Of a DNA stretch of 64,000 bases, positions 51,022 through 63,504 are shown piece after piece (position 1 is the stretch's first letter; every line of letters begins with the position of its first letter). Both the position numbers and the translations under genes were made by a program. Under the pieces are notes generated by a model, which saw only the letters and a program-made list of their open reading frames with translations, had not been told where the DNA came from and did not search any database. The stretch is from contig NC_092333.1 of assembly GCF_046630445.1 (NCBI RefSeq), forward strand, positions 3,682,001 through 3,746,000, given 5' to 3'. The stretch comes from Rutidosis leptorrhynchoides (Eukaryota > Streptophyta > Magnoliopsida > Asterales > Asteraceae).

Positions 51022-52703
51022 GATTGATATTATTATTAATCTTATTATTATTAGTATTATTAATTAGTATTATACATAAAATACTACGACGAGGTTATGA
51101 GCATGTCACCTTCAAAATGGGTTTTCGAGCGGGATAGAGCTAAGGAAATTATGGGTTATAATTATGGAGATTATGGGTAATATTCGCAAGTCAAACCTAG
51201 TGTTTATCATCTCTGTTGCGTCTATGTACTTTTCTGAAATATTGAATCACAATATTGATACGTAAGCATTTATATTTTATCTTTTATAAATTAATAGTGT
51301 ATCCATGTCTAGTGCTCAAGTATATATGTTTATGCATGCTTGTATACTAAATTTCGTCGTTAAACAGTTTATAATGAATCACTAATTAAATACATATACT
51401 ACTGGTAAAAGGTATATGATATACATGTTTTTGGAAAGCTGGCGAAAAATCAATAACTTTTTATTTAGATATCAAATAGTTTCGATGAACGGATTAAAAG
51501 ATATGATCAACTGAATTATGATTGACGTTAATTGAAATTTCTTTTGAATCTGCAATTAAGATTTAAACAACTTGTTTACGAGATTGATAAAGTGAACTTT
51601 TAAATATTACCAACCGAGTAAATGAATCTTTATATAAGGTACGTCTCGTTTTGTTGAACTATTGTCAAAATTGACTTTTTGAAACGAATTTGAATAACTT
51701 TTGTATGTCGATCTCGAGCATTAGGATTGTGATACACTATGACCTGACCTAGTTTGTTAGACATTTATTGACCAACATATGTTCTCTAGGTTGAGATCTA
51801 CGGTTATTTGGTAATACGAGTTTCAGTCACATTTTGATGAACAACTTTATATGCTGCTAAGGTGAGTTTCATTTGCTCCCCTTTTAAATGCTTTTGCAAT
51901 ATATATTTTTGAGCTGAGAATACATGCACTTTATTTTAAACAATGGACATAAGTACGTACTAAATTCTATACTGAGTTTGAACCGAAAATCCCTTAGCTT
52001 TGGTAACTAGTAACTGCCGGTTATAAAAACTGGTGGGCGCGAGTAGTAGTATATGGATCCATAGGGCTTGATATTCCCGTCCGAGCTAGAGCACTAGCCT
52101 TTTAACGGACGTATGCTATTTGAGAAGCGTACACGTTGGTTTGCGTGTATTATTAAGATGATTATACAAAGGGTACAAATTATATATACGTTAAGTTTAG
52201 TTACCAGGGTGCTCAATTTCGTAGAATATTTTGATAAACGTTTCTGGATGAAACAACTGAAATCTTGTGATCCACCTTTACATACAGATTATATGAAACA
52301 ATAAAACTATGAACTCACCAACCTTTGTGTTGACACTTGTTAGCATGTTTATTCTCAGGTTTCCTAGAAGTCTTCCGCTGTTTGCTTATATGTTAGACAA
52401 GCTATGTGCATGGAGTCATACATGGCATATTTTTCAAGGAAACGTTGCATTCACCAAATCATCACCATGTATCTTATTTTGACTGCACTGTCAACGGAAG
52501 TACTATTGTAAACTATTATTTACGGTGATTGTCTATATGTAGAAATCATCAGATGTCGAAAACCTTTGATTTGAATATTCATTTATGGTGTGCCTTTTCA
52601 AAAGAATGCAATGTTTACAAAACGTATCATATAGAGGTCAAATACCTCGCAATGAAATCAATGAATGACGTATTGTCCATTTGGATTTGGAGCGATCGTC
52701 ACA
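50844..52703 (+). repeat. Right portion of solo LTR D
   Basis: Continues LTR D after the element A target copy. TATA box TATAAAT at 50858-50864, then a (TTA)n microsatellite at about 50937-51020, then AT-rich sequence and a GAGGTCAAATACCTCGC phrase shared with the 3' ends of LTR E and others. No gene is supported; the open frames here are short and unlike any family. Confidence 0.8.
50937..51020 (+). repeat. (TTA)n microsatellite in LTR D
   Basis: About 80 bases of TTA/ATT triplets, similar in kind and position to the run in LTR E. Confidence 0.95.
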
Positions 52704-52708
52704 CTATA

Positions 52709-53610
52709 TGCCCTAGCAGGTTGTCTTAAAATACCCCAACGACCTTGCAAAATTCCAAATGTCCTCTCAACGTCTTTACGAGCTACATATTATTTCTTTG
52801 TAAAGTATTTCCTTCTTGCATCAACAACACTTGAAAATCCCTTAACGAAAGAAGCCCACGAAGGGTAAATCCCATCAGCAAGATAGTAGCCTCGATCAAA
52901 ATCAATGTCTCCAACTTCGTATGAAACTTGAGGAGCCTTGTCAGTTAGTAAACTATCAAACAATGGAGATGCATTAAGGACATTCAAGTCATTGTTCGAA
53001 CCTGTCATTCCAAAATATGCATGCCAAATTCAATTGTCATACGAATATACGATGCAACGGCTTCCAACATGATTGTCGGGTAATCGTGATCGCCTCGTGT
53101 GAAATGCCCTTTCCAGGCATTTGGACATTTTCCCCAAGCCCAATGCATACAATCAATGCTTCCAAGCATTCCAGGAAAGCCGTGAAGTTCTTCATGTATA
53201 TGATACAACCAACGTATACCGTCCTCGGTTGGTTCTCTCATGTATACATTAGCATACAAGTCTATAATACATCTTGTAAAATTTTGTAAAGACTCACGTG
53301 ATGTTCTCTCTGGTGCATCGGGACGAGTAGAGTAAGAAAATATACCTTCAATGTTTTTTTCAAAAAGACTTTGTGACATTCGATAACGCCGTTTGAAATA
53401 TTCAGGGGGATACTTCGGATCTTGAACAAAATAATCTTTCATCAAACGATTGTGTGCTTCTACACGATCACGACGAATGTAGCGACGTTTTCGTCTTGAG
53501 CTTTGAGCCTCATTTTGTTCCTCGACCTCTCTACGCATTACCACGTTATTTCGATAAGCAAAAATACTTTTCATTGCGTTCACCAAACTTTCTTCGTCGG
53601 AACTACTCAT
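52709..53610 (-). pseudogene. N-terminal and middle part of PIF/Harbinger transposase
   Basis: Starts MSSSDEESLVNAMKSIF at 53610. The DDE domain shows GSIDCMHWAWGKCP (first Asp), then SNNDLNVLNASPLF (second Asp), and RKDVERTFGILQ (Glu) near 52750. These are the hallmarks of HARBI1/ALP1-like DDE_Tnp4 proteins, nucleases that cut and paste Harbinger DNA. Two lesions are seen: a frameshift at about 53020-53040 (the reading passes from the 53005-53610 frame to the 52790-53008 frame) and an in-frame stop at about 52790. At 52709-52703 the gene is cut by LTR D. The remainder is at 18770-19025. With these lesions it cannot act as a transposase. Confidence 0.9.
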
Positions 53611-53826
53611 TTTTAAAGAAACATTTTTATTTTGATGAGAGAATTTGGATTTGATTGTGTGATATGTTGAGTAAAATGGATGTATATATAGAATTTTTTT
53701 TTTAAAAAGATTTTTTTTTTTGTAACGGTCGATTGTTGCGTCTCGGGGGCGACTGACCCGTAACCGACGAGCCAGGGTGACGGGGTACGGGAGTGGGGGG
53801 ACACGCGACGAGCAACCCGACGACCT

Positions 53827-53845
53827 CCACCACTCCCGGGTGCTC
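53827..53845 (-). repeat. Right terminal inverted repeat of the PIF/Harbinger element
   Basis: CCACCACTCCCGGGTGCTC, the inverse of the left end with one small difference. Followed by the TTA target copy at 53846-53848. Confidence 0.8.
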
Positions 53846-53857
53846 TTATGGGTGAAC

Positions 53858-53864
53858 TATAAAG
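53858..53864 (+). promoter_or_regulatory. Candidate TATA box of the SEC23 gene
   Basis: TATAAAG at 53858 lies 12 bp outside the Harbinger terminal repeat. It is followed by a T-rich tract (53888-53940) and then a leader-like region. The transcription start is not visible, so this is a guess by position and sequence. Confidence 0.4.
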
Positions 53865-53939
53865 TAAATAAAAAGTTTATAAGGGTGTAATTTTTTATTT
53901 TTTTTATTTTTATTTTTTTTTATTTTTTTTATTTTTTTT

Positions 53940-55341
53940 GGAGATTAACAGTTAGATTCGTGTAAAGTGAAACTCCTAATTTGGGATCGGTCGGAGGTTG
54001 AAGCTAGCTGGTTGTTGACAAAATCACAACTGCCTTCTCCCAATCCCATACTTTTCGTTCATTTCTTTCATCTCCGCCATAACTCAAAACCAACCTACAA
54101 TTCTTCAAGTCTTCTTCAATTCAACGATCCGTCAAACCCACAATTCTTCAAAGTAAGTTTCTTTTCTTCTTTTTATTCATTTATTAACCCTCAATTTCAA
54201 ATTTAGGGCTTCTTTTTAACCCAGTTTTATTCCAATTCCACCGAGGGTTTTGCTTATAATTCAATTATTATTTGACCCAGATCAATCGCTCATGTTATAG
54301 ATTTAATTCGTCTATTCTAATTTGTATTTATTTATTTATTGACCTGATTGATATAGGGTTTTGATTTAAAGATCGTATTTTGATACAGGGTTTTGATTAA
54401 TGTGTCAATTAAGATCTGGTATTCTGTAATTTGATAATTGAAGTGATCTTTTTTACAATGCACATGCCTGATCATCTGAATTTTGGTGAAAATATTAGTT
54501 GTTATAAATACCTTCAAATTAATCATAGTTACAATAGTCTCAAGTAGTTCACTTCTAATTATAATCCAACTGTTGAATATACATACATGCAATAATAACT
54601 ACTCCGTATAATGCAGCCTGAAAAACTAAGTAGGGGATTTAAAAATTACGTTTATGATGCCTTATTAAATTAAATTCTCAAGAAAATGCAATACACCAGT
54701 TGGCCCCTGTCTGATAATCGCAGTTAAAATGACTTGCTATTAGTTACGCTGAATGTCACTGAAAAGATTGTGTTTTGCATCACCATTAAGAAAATTTTGT
54801 CACGATCACATGTTTTTTTTTTAAACCGGTGATCAAGATACTAGGAAGCATTATCTGAAATTTGTATGCTTTGTATAAAGAGTTGTGCAACTATTGTTTG
54901 TGTGTCTCATTGTGTTATAAAGACCTTTAACTGTTTTTTGTTCTTGCAAATTTTGGCCATTGGGATTTTGTAACTGTGTTGGATGAAAATGGAACTGTGT
55001 ACCCTAAATCTGAATGACTACTATCTGAGCAATCACCCAATCAATCAATTAGAGTTACCCAGTTTTTATTAAACTACTAAAAATTGCTTCAATTTTAAAG
55101 TTATGTTGTGATAATATTATTCAACATCTTATAAATCATTTGTTATTGAATGCTTTAGATGGTTAAAAAGATCAATAATTTGTTATAATGTTGATTTACC
55201 AAACAAATATACTATCGAGTGTTTAATTCATTCATATCTGTCTTCTATTAAACACAATCGGTTTTTTGTTATCAAGCAGGTCATAAGTTTCACCAGTTCA
55301 AGAATTTTTTTCGTGAGGCCTAGGTTCACATATGAGCTTTA
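53940..55341 (+). other. SEC23: SEC23 5' UTR exon and first intron
   Basis: A C/T-rich leader with CTTCTTCAATTCAAC ends in a donor AAGTAAGTTT (intron from 54153). The intron is about 1.13 kb and ends at ATCAAGCAG (acceptor 55278-55279). The second exon carries 62 bases of leader before the start codon. No coding sequence is seen in the intron. The start of the leader is approximate. Confidence 0.65.
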
Positions 55342-55358
55342 ATGGCCGACCAACCTAA
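55332..55358 (+). promoter_or_regulatory. Overlapping upstream ORF in the SEC23 leader
   Basis: An ATG ten bases before the SEC23 start opens an eight-codon frame ending in TAA (55356-55358), out of frame with and overlapping the main ORF. Its context is weak (C at -3). It might lower or gate translation of SEC23, which is inference only. Confidence 0.6.
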
Positions 55359-58300
55359 GTTTTCAGCCGGATACTCTGTTGGAATCACCCCATCCACCCC
55401 TGAGGCACAATCAAGTAGACCCGATAATAAAGTAAGTCCTCCTCCTCCTCCTTTTACAACTACCGCGGGCCCCAGATTTACACCGCCCACTATACAACCC
55501 AACCGGATACCTTCCCTTTCACCTTCTACAAAAGGTTCACAATCGCCGTTATCTGCAAATGGTGTTAGAACGGGAAGCCCTCATTTGAGCACACCACCAG
55601 GTCCGCCTGTTTTTTCTTCGCCGGTAAAACCTGCTGCCGTGCCGTTTAGAACGTCTCCATCGACTCCTCAGCCAGTTGTGTTCTCGGCAGTTCCATCTTC
55701 GTCCGCTTCACCCCCATCAAGTTTTTCAGAAGGCGCAAATGAGTTTCAGCGCCAGGTTTCGAATGATGCAGATGACATTGCTTCTCTTACTGATGCACCA
55801 AATGTTCTACTTTCTGCACGTAAGGTATTCCTTTCTTTTAATCATACACATTAACATATTTTCTCTTGCAGAAAATTGCGAACAGTAGAAGTGTACTTTA
55901 CATTCATTTTTTGTTACCAAAACTAGTTGCATTTTGAGAGCCTATATAAAAAAAAATCAATTTCGACAGCATGCTCGGTTTTTTTGTCGTAATTTCCCTA
56001 AAAATTCATTTTTGAGCAGTAAAAGTTAGAAATGATTTGAAAGTATGTATTTTGTTTAATATAACTATCGTTGAACGGTACCCATCATTTATGGCACAAA
56101 TTAGAGGTAAAGTTTTGACCTTTTCCATTTATTAATGGATCAATTGGTTATACTTGATCTCTAATGGGTCAAGTGTGTAATTCCAAGATATTACCTAAAA
56201 CAAGAGCAACCTAATGTGTTGGAAGTTGCCTAACATATAGTTAGAAGCATACGATATAAGCTGTTTTTTTAACAATTAGATATATATCACAATAATGTAT
56301 CTGTAATTATATCTAACACATGGATTATTTGATAAAAAAGACTTAAGATCCTGATCTAAATCCCTTGTGATTAGCATTGAAAGTAGCTCTTTTTTGACCC
56401 GTTACTCAACCTGCCCGTTTGCCACCTTTAGCATAAAGAAAGATTATAAACATGAACCACTTTTGTTTGTGTATATGTAGGTACTGAAACAAAAGAAACT
56501 GATGAATGTACCGAGCTTGGGTTTCGGGGCATTGGTTTCTCCAGGACGTGAAGTTCTGCAAGGTCCACAAATAATTCACCGGGACCCGCATCGCTGCCAA
56601 AATTGTGGAGCTTATGCAAGTCTTTATTGCAACATATTACTCGGATCAGGCCAGTGGCAGTGTGTAATATGCCGAAATCTGAATGGTAGTGAAGGCGAAT
56701 ACATATCTTCCAACAAAGAAGAACTTCTTAATCTACCAGAATTAGCATTTCCAATGGTCGATTATGTTCAAACAGGGAATAGAAGACCCGGTTTTGTTCC
56801 TGTTACCGATTCTAGAATGTCGACACCAATCGTTCTCGTTGTAGATGATTGTTTAGACGAACCACATCTCCAACATCTACAAAGCTCTTTACATGCATTT
56901 CTAGACTCCCTTTCCCCCACAACAAGGATTGGCATCATATTATACGGACGTGCGGTTTCGGTTTACGATTTTTCTGAAGCATCGACTGCTTCGGCGGATG
57001 TTTTACCGGGCGATGTTTCTCCAAGTCAAGAGTCGTTGAAACAACTTGTTTATGGAACCGGTCTTTATTTGTCTCCGATTCATGCTTCGTTACCTGTGGC
57101 GCATTCCATATTTTCATCTTTGAGTCCGTATAAATTGAATCTTCCAGAAGCTTCTAGAGACCGTTGCATGGGTGTTGCAATAGAGGTTGCTTTAGCGATT
57201 ATTCAAGGACCATCAGGCGAAATGTCACAAGGGGTTGTGAAAAAACCTGGAGGTAGTAGTAGAATAATTGTTTGTGCCAGTGGACCTAATACACGTGGCC
57301 CCGGATCCGTCCCGCATTCGTTTAGTCATCCAAACTATCCCCACTTGGAGAAAACCGCGTTAAAATGGATGGATCATTTGGGTCGTGAAGCTCATAAGCA
57401 TAATACCTTAATTGACATCTTATGTGCCGGAACATGTCCTGTAAGAGTTCCTGTTTTACAGCCTCTTGCAAAAGCATCTGGTGGGATCTTGATTCTGCAT
57501 GACGATTTTGGTGAGGCTTTCGGTGTGAACCTTCAGCGAGCGGCTAACCGTGCAGCAGGTTCTCACGGTTTGATGGAGATACGTTGTTCGGATGACATAA
57601 ACGTATCTCAAGTTATAGGCCCAGGAGAAGAGGCACGTACGGATAATCATGAAGCTTTTAAGAATGATAATTCAGTATCAATACAAATGTTAAGTGTGGA
57701 AGAAACACAGTGTTTTGCAGTGTCAATGGAGACACGTGGAAACATTATAAGCGATTACGTGTATCTTCAATTCAGTATTCTGTTTTCGAATTTGTACCAA
57801 GCGGATATCACAAGGGTTATTACGGTTAGATTGCCGACAGTCGATAGTGTTTCAGCTTATCTTGATAGTGTTGAGGATGAAGTGGCAGCAGTTCTTATTG
57901 CTAAGAGGAGTCTTTTACGGGCTAAAAATTTCTCAGATGCAATTGATATGCGGAAAACAGTAGATGAAAGAATTAAAGATATAACAAGTAGATTTGGATC
58001 CCAAATGCCAAAATCAAAGCTTTACCAGTTTCCAAAAGAGTTGTCTGGTTTACCTGAGCTATTATTTCATCTTAGGAGGGGTCCACTTTTGGGTAGCATA
58101 CTTGGACATGAGGACGAGAGGTCGGTTTTGCGAGATATATTTTTGAATGCATCGTTTGATCTGTCTCTTCGAATGGTGGCTCCTAGATGTCTTATGCATC
58201 GTGAAGAAGGCACTTTTGAGGAGCTGCCAGCTCACGATCTTGTAATGCAATCTGATGCGGCTGTTGTTCTTGACCATGGGACTGATGTCTTCATATGGTT

Positions 58301-59632
58301 GGTATGTTATCTGGCTAATTAAAACTCTCATAAATTGTTTTCTTAAGAAAGGTTTGGTTATCATGATCGCATTTTACATATTATGTGGATACTTGAGAAA
58401 ATAATAATATTCTGTTATACTGATTTTCAATGATATATATAATATATTTGTTTTAATCTTTTAGAAATCACATTCTTATCTTGTTTAAAAATGGTCTGAG
58501 TATTAATTGTTGGTGAGTTGTATTCAGGGTGCGGAACTTGCTGCTCAAGACGGAAGAAGTGCGGCAGCCTTAGCAGCCTGCAGAACGTTGGCGGAGGAAC
58601 TTACCGAGACGAGGTTCCCGGCTCCTAGAATTCTTGCATTCAAGGTAATATTTGTTATCTTTTTTTTTCTTTTCTTCAAATCATATTAGATATATATTCT
58701 TAAACGTTTAATGGGATTGTTTTTTTAACAGGAGGGCAGCTCTCAGGCGAGGTATTTCGTGTCTCGGCTAATACCTGCACACAAGGACCCTCCTTATGAG
58801 CAAGTGAGTTGACTATAATACGAAGAGCTAACACTTTTGATTTATGTACCTTTAAATGTGTTGATGTGGGTGATTTTATAATCTGAAACCTGCCATATGT
58901 AAACAACAGTTTAAAATGGTAAAAAATGGGTAATGGTTAAATGGGATGAACAGGTCACATTTGATAAAAGTCCCCCTTAGTTTATTTTTAAAGCATACCA
59001 CCTCTTAAGTTGTTTTCAAAGGTTAAAATTAAGTAATAAATACCCTTTTTGTAATGATTTTTATTTCATCAATTATTTATTCAAAATAAAGAAGACAATG
59101 AAATGTGTTTCAAGCCAACCCGACCCGTTTTTGACCAGTTCCCCAACCAATCCAACCCTCCCATCTGGTCATCTAGTTTTCTCGTGGGTATGGATCCCCA
59201 TCACTCTTTTCTAGATTCTTCTTTTGTGAAGTTGTAACCGAACTTTCATGGGAATTTAAATACACATTAGTCAAAAAGAGGCAAATTGGGTTCACTAATA
59301 CTGCGTACAGGTCGAATGGTAATTACTATGTTTATGGTAAAGTTAAAGAATAAGAAACAAATAAATTAACTTGTTGTGTCTACTTGATTTGCCTTCTAAG
59401 TATACATATTTGGCATTAACAAAAATGGGCGAACCACCAAGTTTTGTCTCGTATGAAATAAATTAACGGGTGACTGGAACCTTTTTGTTGACAGGAAGCA
59501 AGATTTCCACAGCTTCGAACATTGAGTGCAGAACAAAGGACGAAACTGAAAAGTAGTTTTATTCACTTTGAAGAACCAAGCTTTAGCGAATGGATGCACA
59601 GTCTCAAAGTATTAGCACCTGAACCAAGCTAA
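55342..59632 (+). CDS. SEC23: SEC23-type COPII coat protein
   Basis: Coding exons 55342-55824, 56481-58301, 58528-58644, 58732-58803 and 59495-59632 all join in phase at GT-AG borders and give 876 residues. SEC23 is the inner coat subunit that stimulates SAR1 GTPase at ER exit sites and pairs with SEC24. Visible parts: a Pro/Ser-rich N-terminus (1-145) with PPPPPF; a zinc finger with Cys200, Cys203, Cys222 and Cys225; a trunk of von Willebrand A type (PIVLVVDDCLDE); beta-sandwich and helical parts; and a gelsolin-like C-terminal domain (FIWLGAELAAQDG). Length and long N-terminus resemble the divergent plant isoform represented by Arabidopsis At4g01810 (880 residues, from memory) rather than the ~760-residue forms. 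The leader has an extra intron and a short overlapping upstream ORF. The gene looks intact. Confidence 0.93.
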
Positions 59633-59738
59633 TCGTTCTGTTTTTGGTTAAACAGATGTAGCTGTCTGGCTGGCTGGCTGGCTTCAAATCCAGTTGTCAA
59701 CAAACTTACTACTTTGTTTTTTTCCATTTCCTTTTCTT

Positions 59739-59769
<31 letters not shown>

Positions 59770-61039
59770 CTTTACATTGGATTTGGTTGCTGATATTCAA
59801 CAATCGAGTTAATAAGGTTGAAGGGAAAAAAAGATATTTTTTGTTGGTTCAGATTGTGGCTTCTTATTACCATAAATAACATAGTAAAAGCATTTCGCCA
59901 GCTATTTATGTTTTTATTATGCACATATTTAGCAGCTTCATTGTCCACAAGAATACCTTTAAAATCTTAGAAACTAGTTTCCTACCTATTCCTTCTAATC
60001 GAACGCCCACTGTACAGCGCATTCCGCACTATAGATTTAAGATCGATTGTGAAGAGTTCTACACTTGAAAACTTTAACACCAAAATTGGTATGAAGAATG
60101 AGAAGGATATTCCATAACAAAAATTTAGATACCAATTTTATCATTTACGTGATGAACTTTGGCATTAATTTTGATAAATGCCCCAAAAATATGCATGCCT
60201 ACGTATGTATACAATACAATACACGTTTATATTGGATGGTTATGATCAAATCAACTATGAAAATATCACCGTCTTTCAGTTATGTTGATGGAGTTGCACT
60301 TTAACTTTTAAGATAATTTTCTGTTTTAATATTCATTCATGCGTTAAAATATCGATGGTACTGTTAGCTTATTTGGCTATACAATGTCGTTACGAATGAT
60401 GCCTATATATCAGGGATCAGGGATATGAATTAAAAATATGCTCTGTCAATTGCTAGTTATACTTTGAGCTATTATGGTTGTACGTTGGTATTAATTATCG
60501 ATTTCCAGTCCACATGAATCTGAATTAAGGGTTTCTTTAAGCCGTGATGTGATGTGCTTTCAGTACCTGGTAGCCTGGTACTCTTCTATAACGTTAATGT
60601 TAGGGTTTTTTTTTTTTTTTTTTTTTTTGCATGCTATTATATAATTATAATGTATATATAATATGTATATAGTATTTCAATGTTATTAGTCGAAATTGAG
60701 GCTTCATATGCATGTAATTGTATGTCGTAATACTGCCGTTTTCATTGTTTACTATTCATTTGATTCTTATGATACGATCTGAACACCTGCTATTGGCTTA
60801 ACTGTTCTGTTACTATATATGTTGAAGTTGTTTGCAATCATCATGTTGGATGAATTGTCTAGAATAATTTATGAAAAAACTGAATGATATCCTAAATCCT
60901 TATTTGTTGATAATATGTAGTGCTGTTAGTTTTTTATCTTCTTTTTTTTTTCTTTGTGTGTGTGTAACATGTTAATGTTTGATTTTCTGAAGTTGAGGTG
61001 TTTGATATGAGGACTCAACTATATCTGATCAAAATGCAG
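59633..61039 (+). other. SEC23 3' region and intergenic sequence
   Basis: No gene is supported. The 3' UTR probably runs to about 59880, with a CTGGCTGGCTGG motif and T-runs (59741-59769). A further T-run lies at 60605-60628. The 5' UTR and any leader exon of the invertase gene must lie in the right part, because 61038-61039 looks like a 3' splice acceptor (ATGCAG). I could not identify its first exon or promoter. Confidence 0.5.
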
Positions 61040-61074
61040 ATAACTGAACCTGTAGAACAATATTGCATTCGAGA

Positions 61075-63241
61075 ATGTCTGCGGCATCAGGGCAAAACAC
61101 AAGTTTGAGTAACGGTGATTTGGATAATGATTTCGATTTCTTTAAACTTCAAGATAAGCCCAAACTCTTGAATTTGGAAAGACATAAATCTTTGGATGAG
61201 AGATCGTTTGCTGAGGTATCGCCACATGGAAGATCATCACGGGTGGAAAATGGCCAAAGACAGAAATCTTTTGATGAGTGCATTTCTTCACCTAGTAAAA
61301 TGACATCATCTAATACCCCTAGGTCTCAAAATGGGTTGGAACCACATCCGATGTTTATCGAGGCTTGGGAGTCTTTGAGGAAGACGATGGTGTACTTTCG
61401 TAGTCAACCAGTTGGGACTATTGCAGCACTTGACAATTCTGACGAGAAACTAAATTACGATCAGGTAAACCCTGTTTCATACTAGTAGTTTATCGCAAGC
61501 GTGCACCTGTTATAGCCAAAACACCAGCTAAAACTGAGGATTTCGAGTTTATAATTGAAGCGTGCATGTTGACCAAAACATTTATGAGTTGTATTTGTAT
61601 ACTTTACAGTTATGTCTGTTACACCATTTTTTTTTTTTTTTTTTTGTCTGTAGGTTTTTGTTAGAGATTTTGTTCCCAGTGCTTTAGCATTCCTAATGAA
61701 TGGAGAACCTGAAATAGTCAAGAATTTTCTTCTCAAGACTCTGCGGCTCCAATCATGGGAGAAGAAAATTGATCGTTTCCAATTAGGGGAGGGTGTGATG
61801 CCAGCTAGTTTTAAAGTACTTCATGATCCGGTTCGTAATACCGAGACCATAATGGCGGACTTCGGTGAGAGTGCCATAGGACGAGTTGCACCTGTCGATT
61901 CAGGATTTTGGTGGATCATATTGCTTCGAGCTTATACGAAATCGACTGGAGACGCTTCGTTGGCCGAAATGCCTGAATGCCAGAAAGGTATGCGGTTGAT
62001 ACTTGCGCTATGTCTTTCTGAGGGATTTGACACTTTCCCAACGCTTCTTTGTGCTGATGGATGCTCTATGATTGATAGAAGAATGGTGAGTTTTCTACCA
62101 TAAAATTCATTTTTTCTGGATTTTTTAGATAGACATGGATAGTTAAAACACAATGAAATTAAAAGCATTTTCAAAACTTTTTTTTTTTTTTTTTTTTGAA
62201 AGGCTAAGCATATAGATGGAAATTTGGGCAGTGGGGCTGTATAGATGGTGTTTCCAAATAGGTTTGGGTCGTAATATGTCAATATTATATGGGTGGGGTT
62301 GGCCCGAAACCCATTTTATGCCAAGTTCTATTTCTTTTATAAATAATCAGGGTCTCAAATCTGATCATAGAACTTGCAAAATAACAGCAGTAATATACTC
62401 TTTTGATGAAAAGGATTTAGGAGGGGTTTTTTTGGAACGGCAGGATTTAGGATGTTTTATTTATTAAGATCTATTTGGGCGTCTTTAGATGTACACATAC
62501 AAAGTTTATAAGTATATTTTGTTCCTTAGAGATTACACATAATCCGGATTGACACATTTGTAAGTAAATGGGTCGCAATTGCCACGTGTTATTTGAGTTA
62601 CTAGATAGTACCATATTTTTATTGCCTGGTTCTAGACTTGCATATACATACAGATACATGTCAAATGTGCATTTGTATGCAGGGTGTGTATGGATATCCA
62701 ATAGAGATACAAGCGCTTTTCTTCATGGCATTAAGATGTGCTTTACTTTTACTCAAGCAAGATGTTCAAGGGAAAGAACTTATTAACCGAATTGTGAAGC
62801 GACTTCATGCTTTAAGCTTTCACATGAGAAGTTACTTTTGGTTAGATATGAAGCATCTGAATGACATTTATCGTTACAAAACGGAAGAGTATTCTCATAC
62901 TGCAGTTAACAAGTTTAATGTGATGCCGGACTCCCTCCCAGAATGGGTTTTTGACTTTATGCCAACTCAGGGGGGATACTTTCTTGGAAATGTGGGGCCC
63001 TCGAATATGGACTTCCGTTGGTTTTGCTTGGGAAACTGTGTTGCCATTCTTTCTTCTTTGGCAACCCCTGAACAGTCAACAGCAATTATGGATCTTATAG
63101 AATCTCGTTGGGACGAGTTGGTGGGGAATATGCCGGTCAAGGTTTGTTATCCAGCTATCGAAAGCCATGATTGGAGGATTATTACTGGATGTGATCCGAA
63201 GAACACTAGATGGAGTTACCACAATGGAGGATCCTGGCCAG
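61075..63241 (+). CDS. Alkaline/neutral invertase, GH100, 5' part of gene
   Basis: Exons 61075-61464, 61653 or 61654 to 62085 and 62683-63241 join in phase (130 + 144 + 186 codons, then one base). The next exon lies beyond the window; about 100 residues are missing. The enzyme splits sucrose to glucose and fructose at neutral pH. Family phrases: [33 protein letters not shown] (the conserved Asp is a presumed catalytic residue), [20 protein letters not shown], and [13 protein letters not shown] at the exon end. The N-terminus ([10 protein letters not shown], then [10 protein letters not shown]) lacks an obvious transit peptide and has the KSxDERS patch of the cytosolic group. I chose ATG 61075 because the preceding in-frame codons have no ATG. 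A leader intron ends at about 61039. The second intron has a long T-run. Confidence 0.92.
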
Positions 63242-63504
63242 GTACAATATTTTATGCATTGTTTTTTTGGTTAAATTTGGTCCCTACTGCACTATGATGA
63301 TCAAACTCTGATATAACTATACTCTCAGAGGTGGCAGTTTTGACCCATTCACTTCATAATGGGTAAAGTCAGGGTATGCTTTATTTCTAACGATCAAACA
63401 GGAACTATTATAAAGTTGAGATTCCTCTAGAAGCCCTAATATAAATCATATATTAGATACTAAAACTAGTTTCCTAATTATAAATATCGTGAAAAAATAA
63501 TAGT

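Larger units (their letters stand above)
19026..52703 (+). repeat. Solo LTR D, TSD CTATA, split by element A
   Basis: Starts TGTGATGACCCGG (19026) and ends GATCGTCACA (52703), with CTATA at 19021-19025 and 52704-52708. Its own sequence is 19026-19845 plus 50844-52703, about 2.7 kb. It shares its first 120 bp with C and E and its middle with G. It has two palindromes and, on the far side of element A, the TATA box TATAAAT (50858-50864). No primer site or coding sequence belongs to it, so I call it a solo LTR. Confidence 0.8.
18492..53845 (-). mobile_element. PIF/Harbinger DNA transposon, split by nested LTR elements
   Basis: The left end GAGCACTGGGAGTGGTG and the inverted right end GAGCACCCGGGAGTGGTGG match apart from one substitution/indel. 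TTA flanks both sides (18489-18491, 53846-53848), the usual Harbinger target duplication. A DDE transposase gene on the minus strand is found in two halves, at 52709-53610 and 18770-19025, exactly flanking LTR D. Removing LTR D with one CTATA leaves about 1.7 kb. No Myb-like partner ORF is seen, so the element is either a reduced copy or not autonomous. The motif GAGTGGTGAC is repeated near the left end (18502 and about 18540). Confidence 0.85.

Noticed and set aside
53454-53804. Short open frames near the Harbinger right end
   Set aside because: They are antisense or out-of-frame to the transposase, or low-complexity readings of the terminal region.
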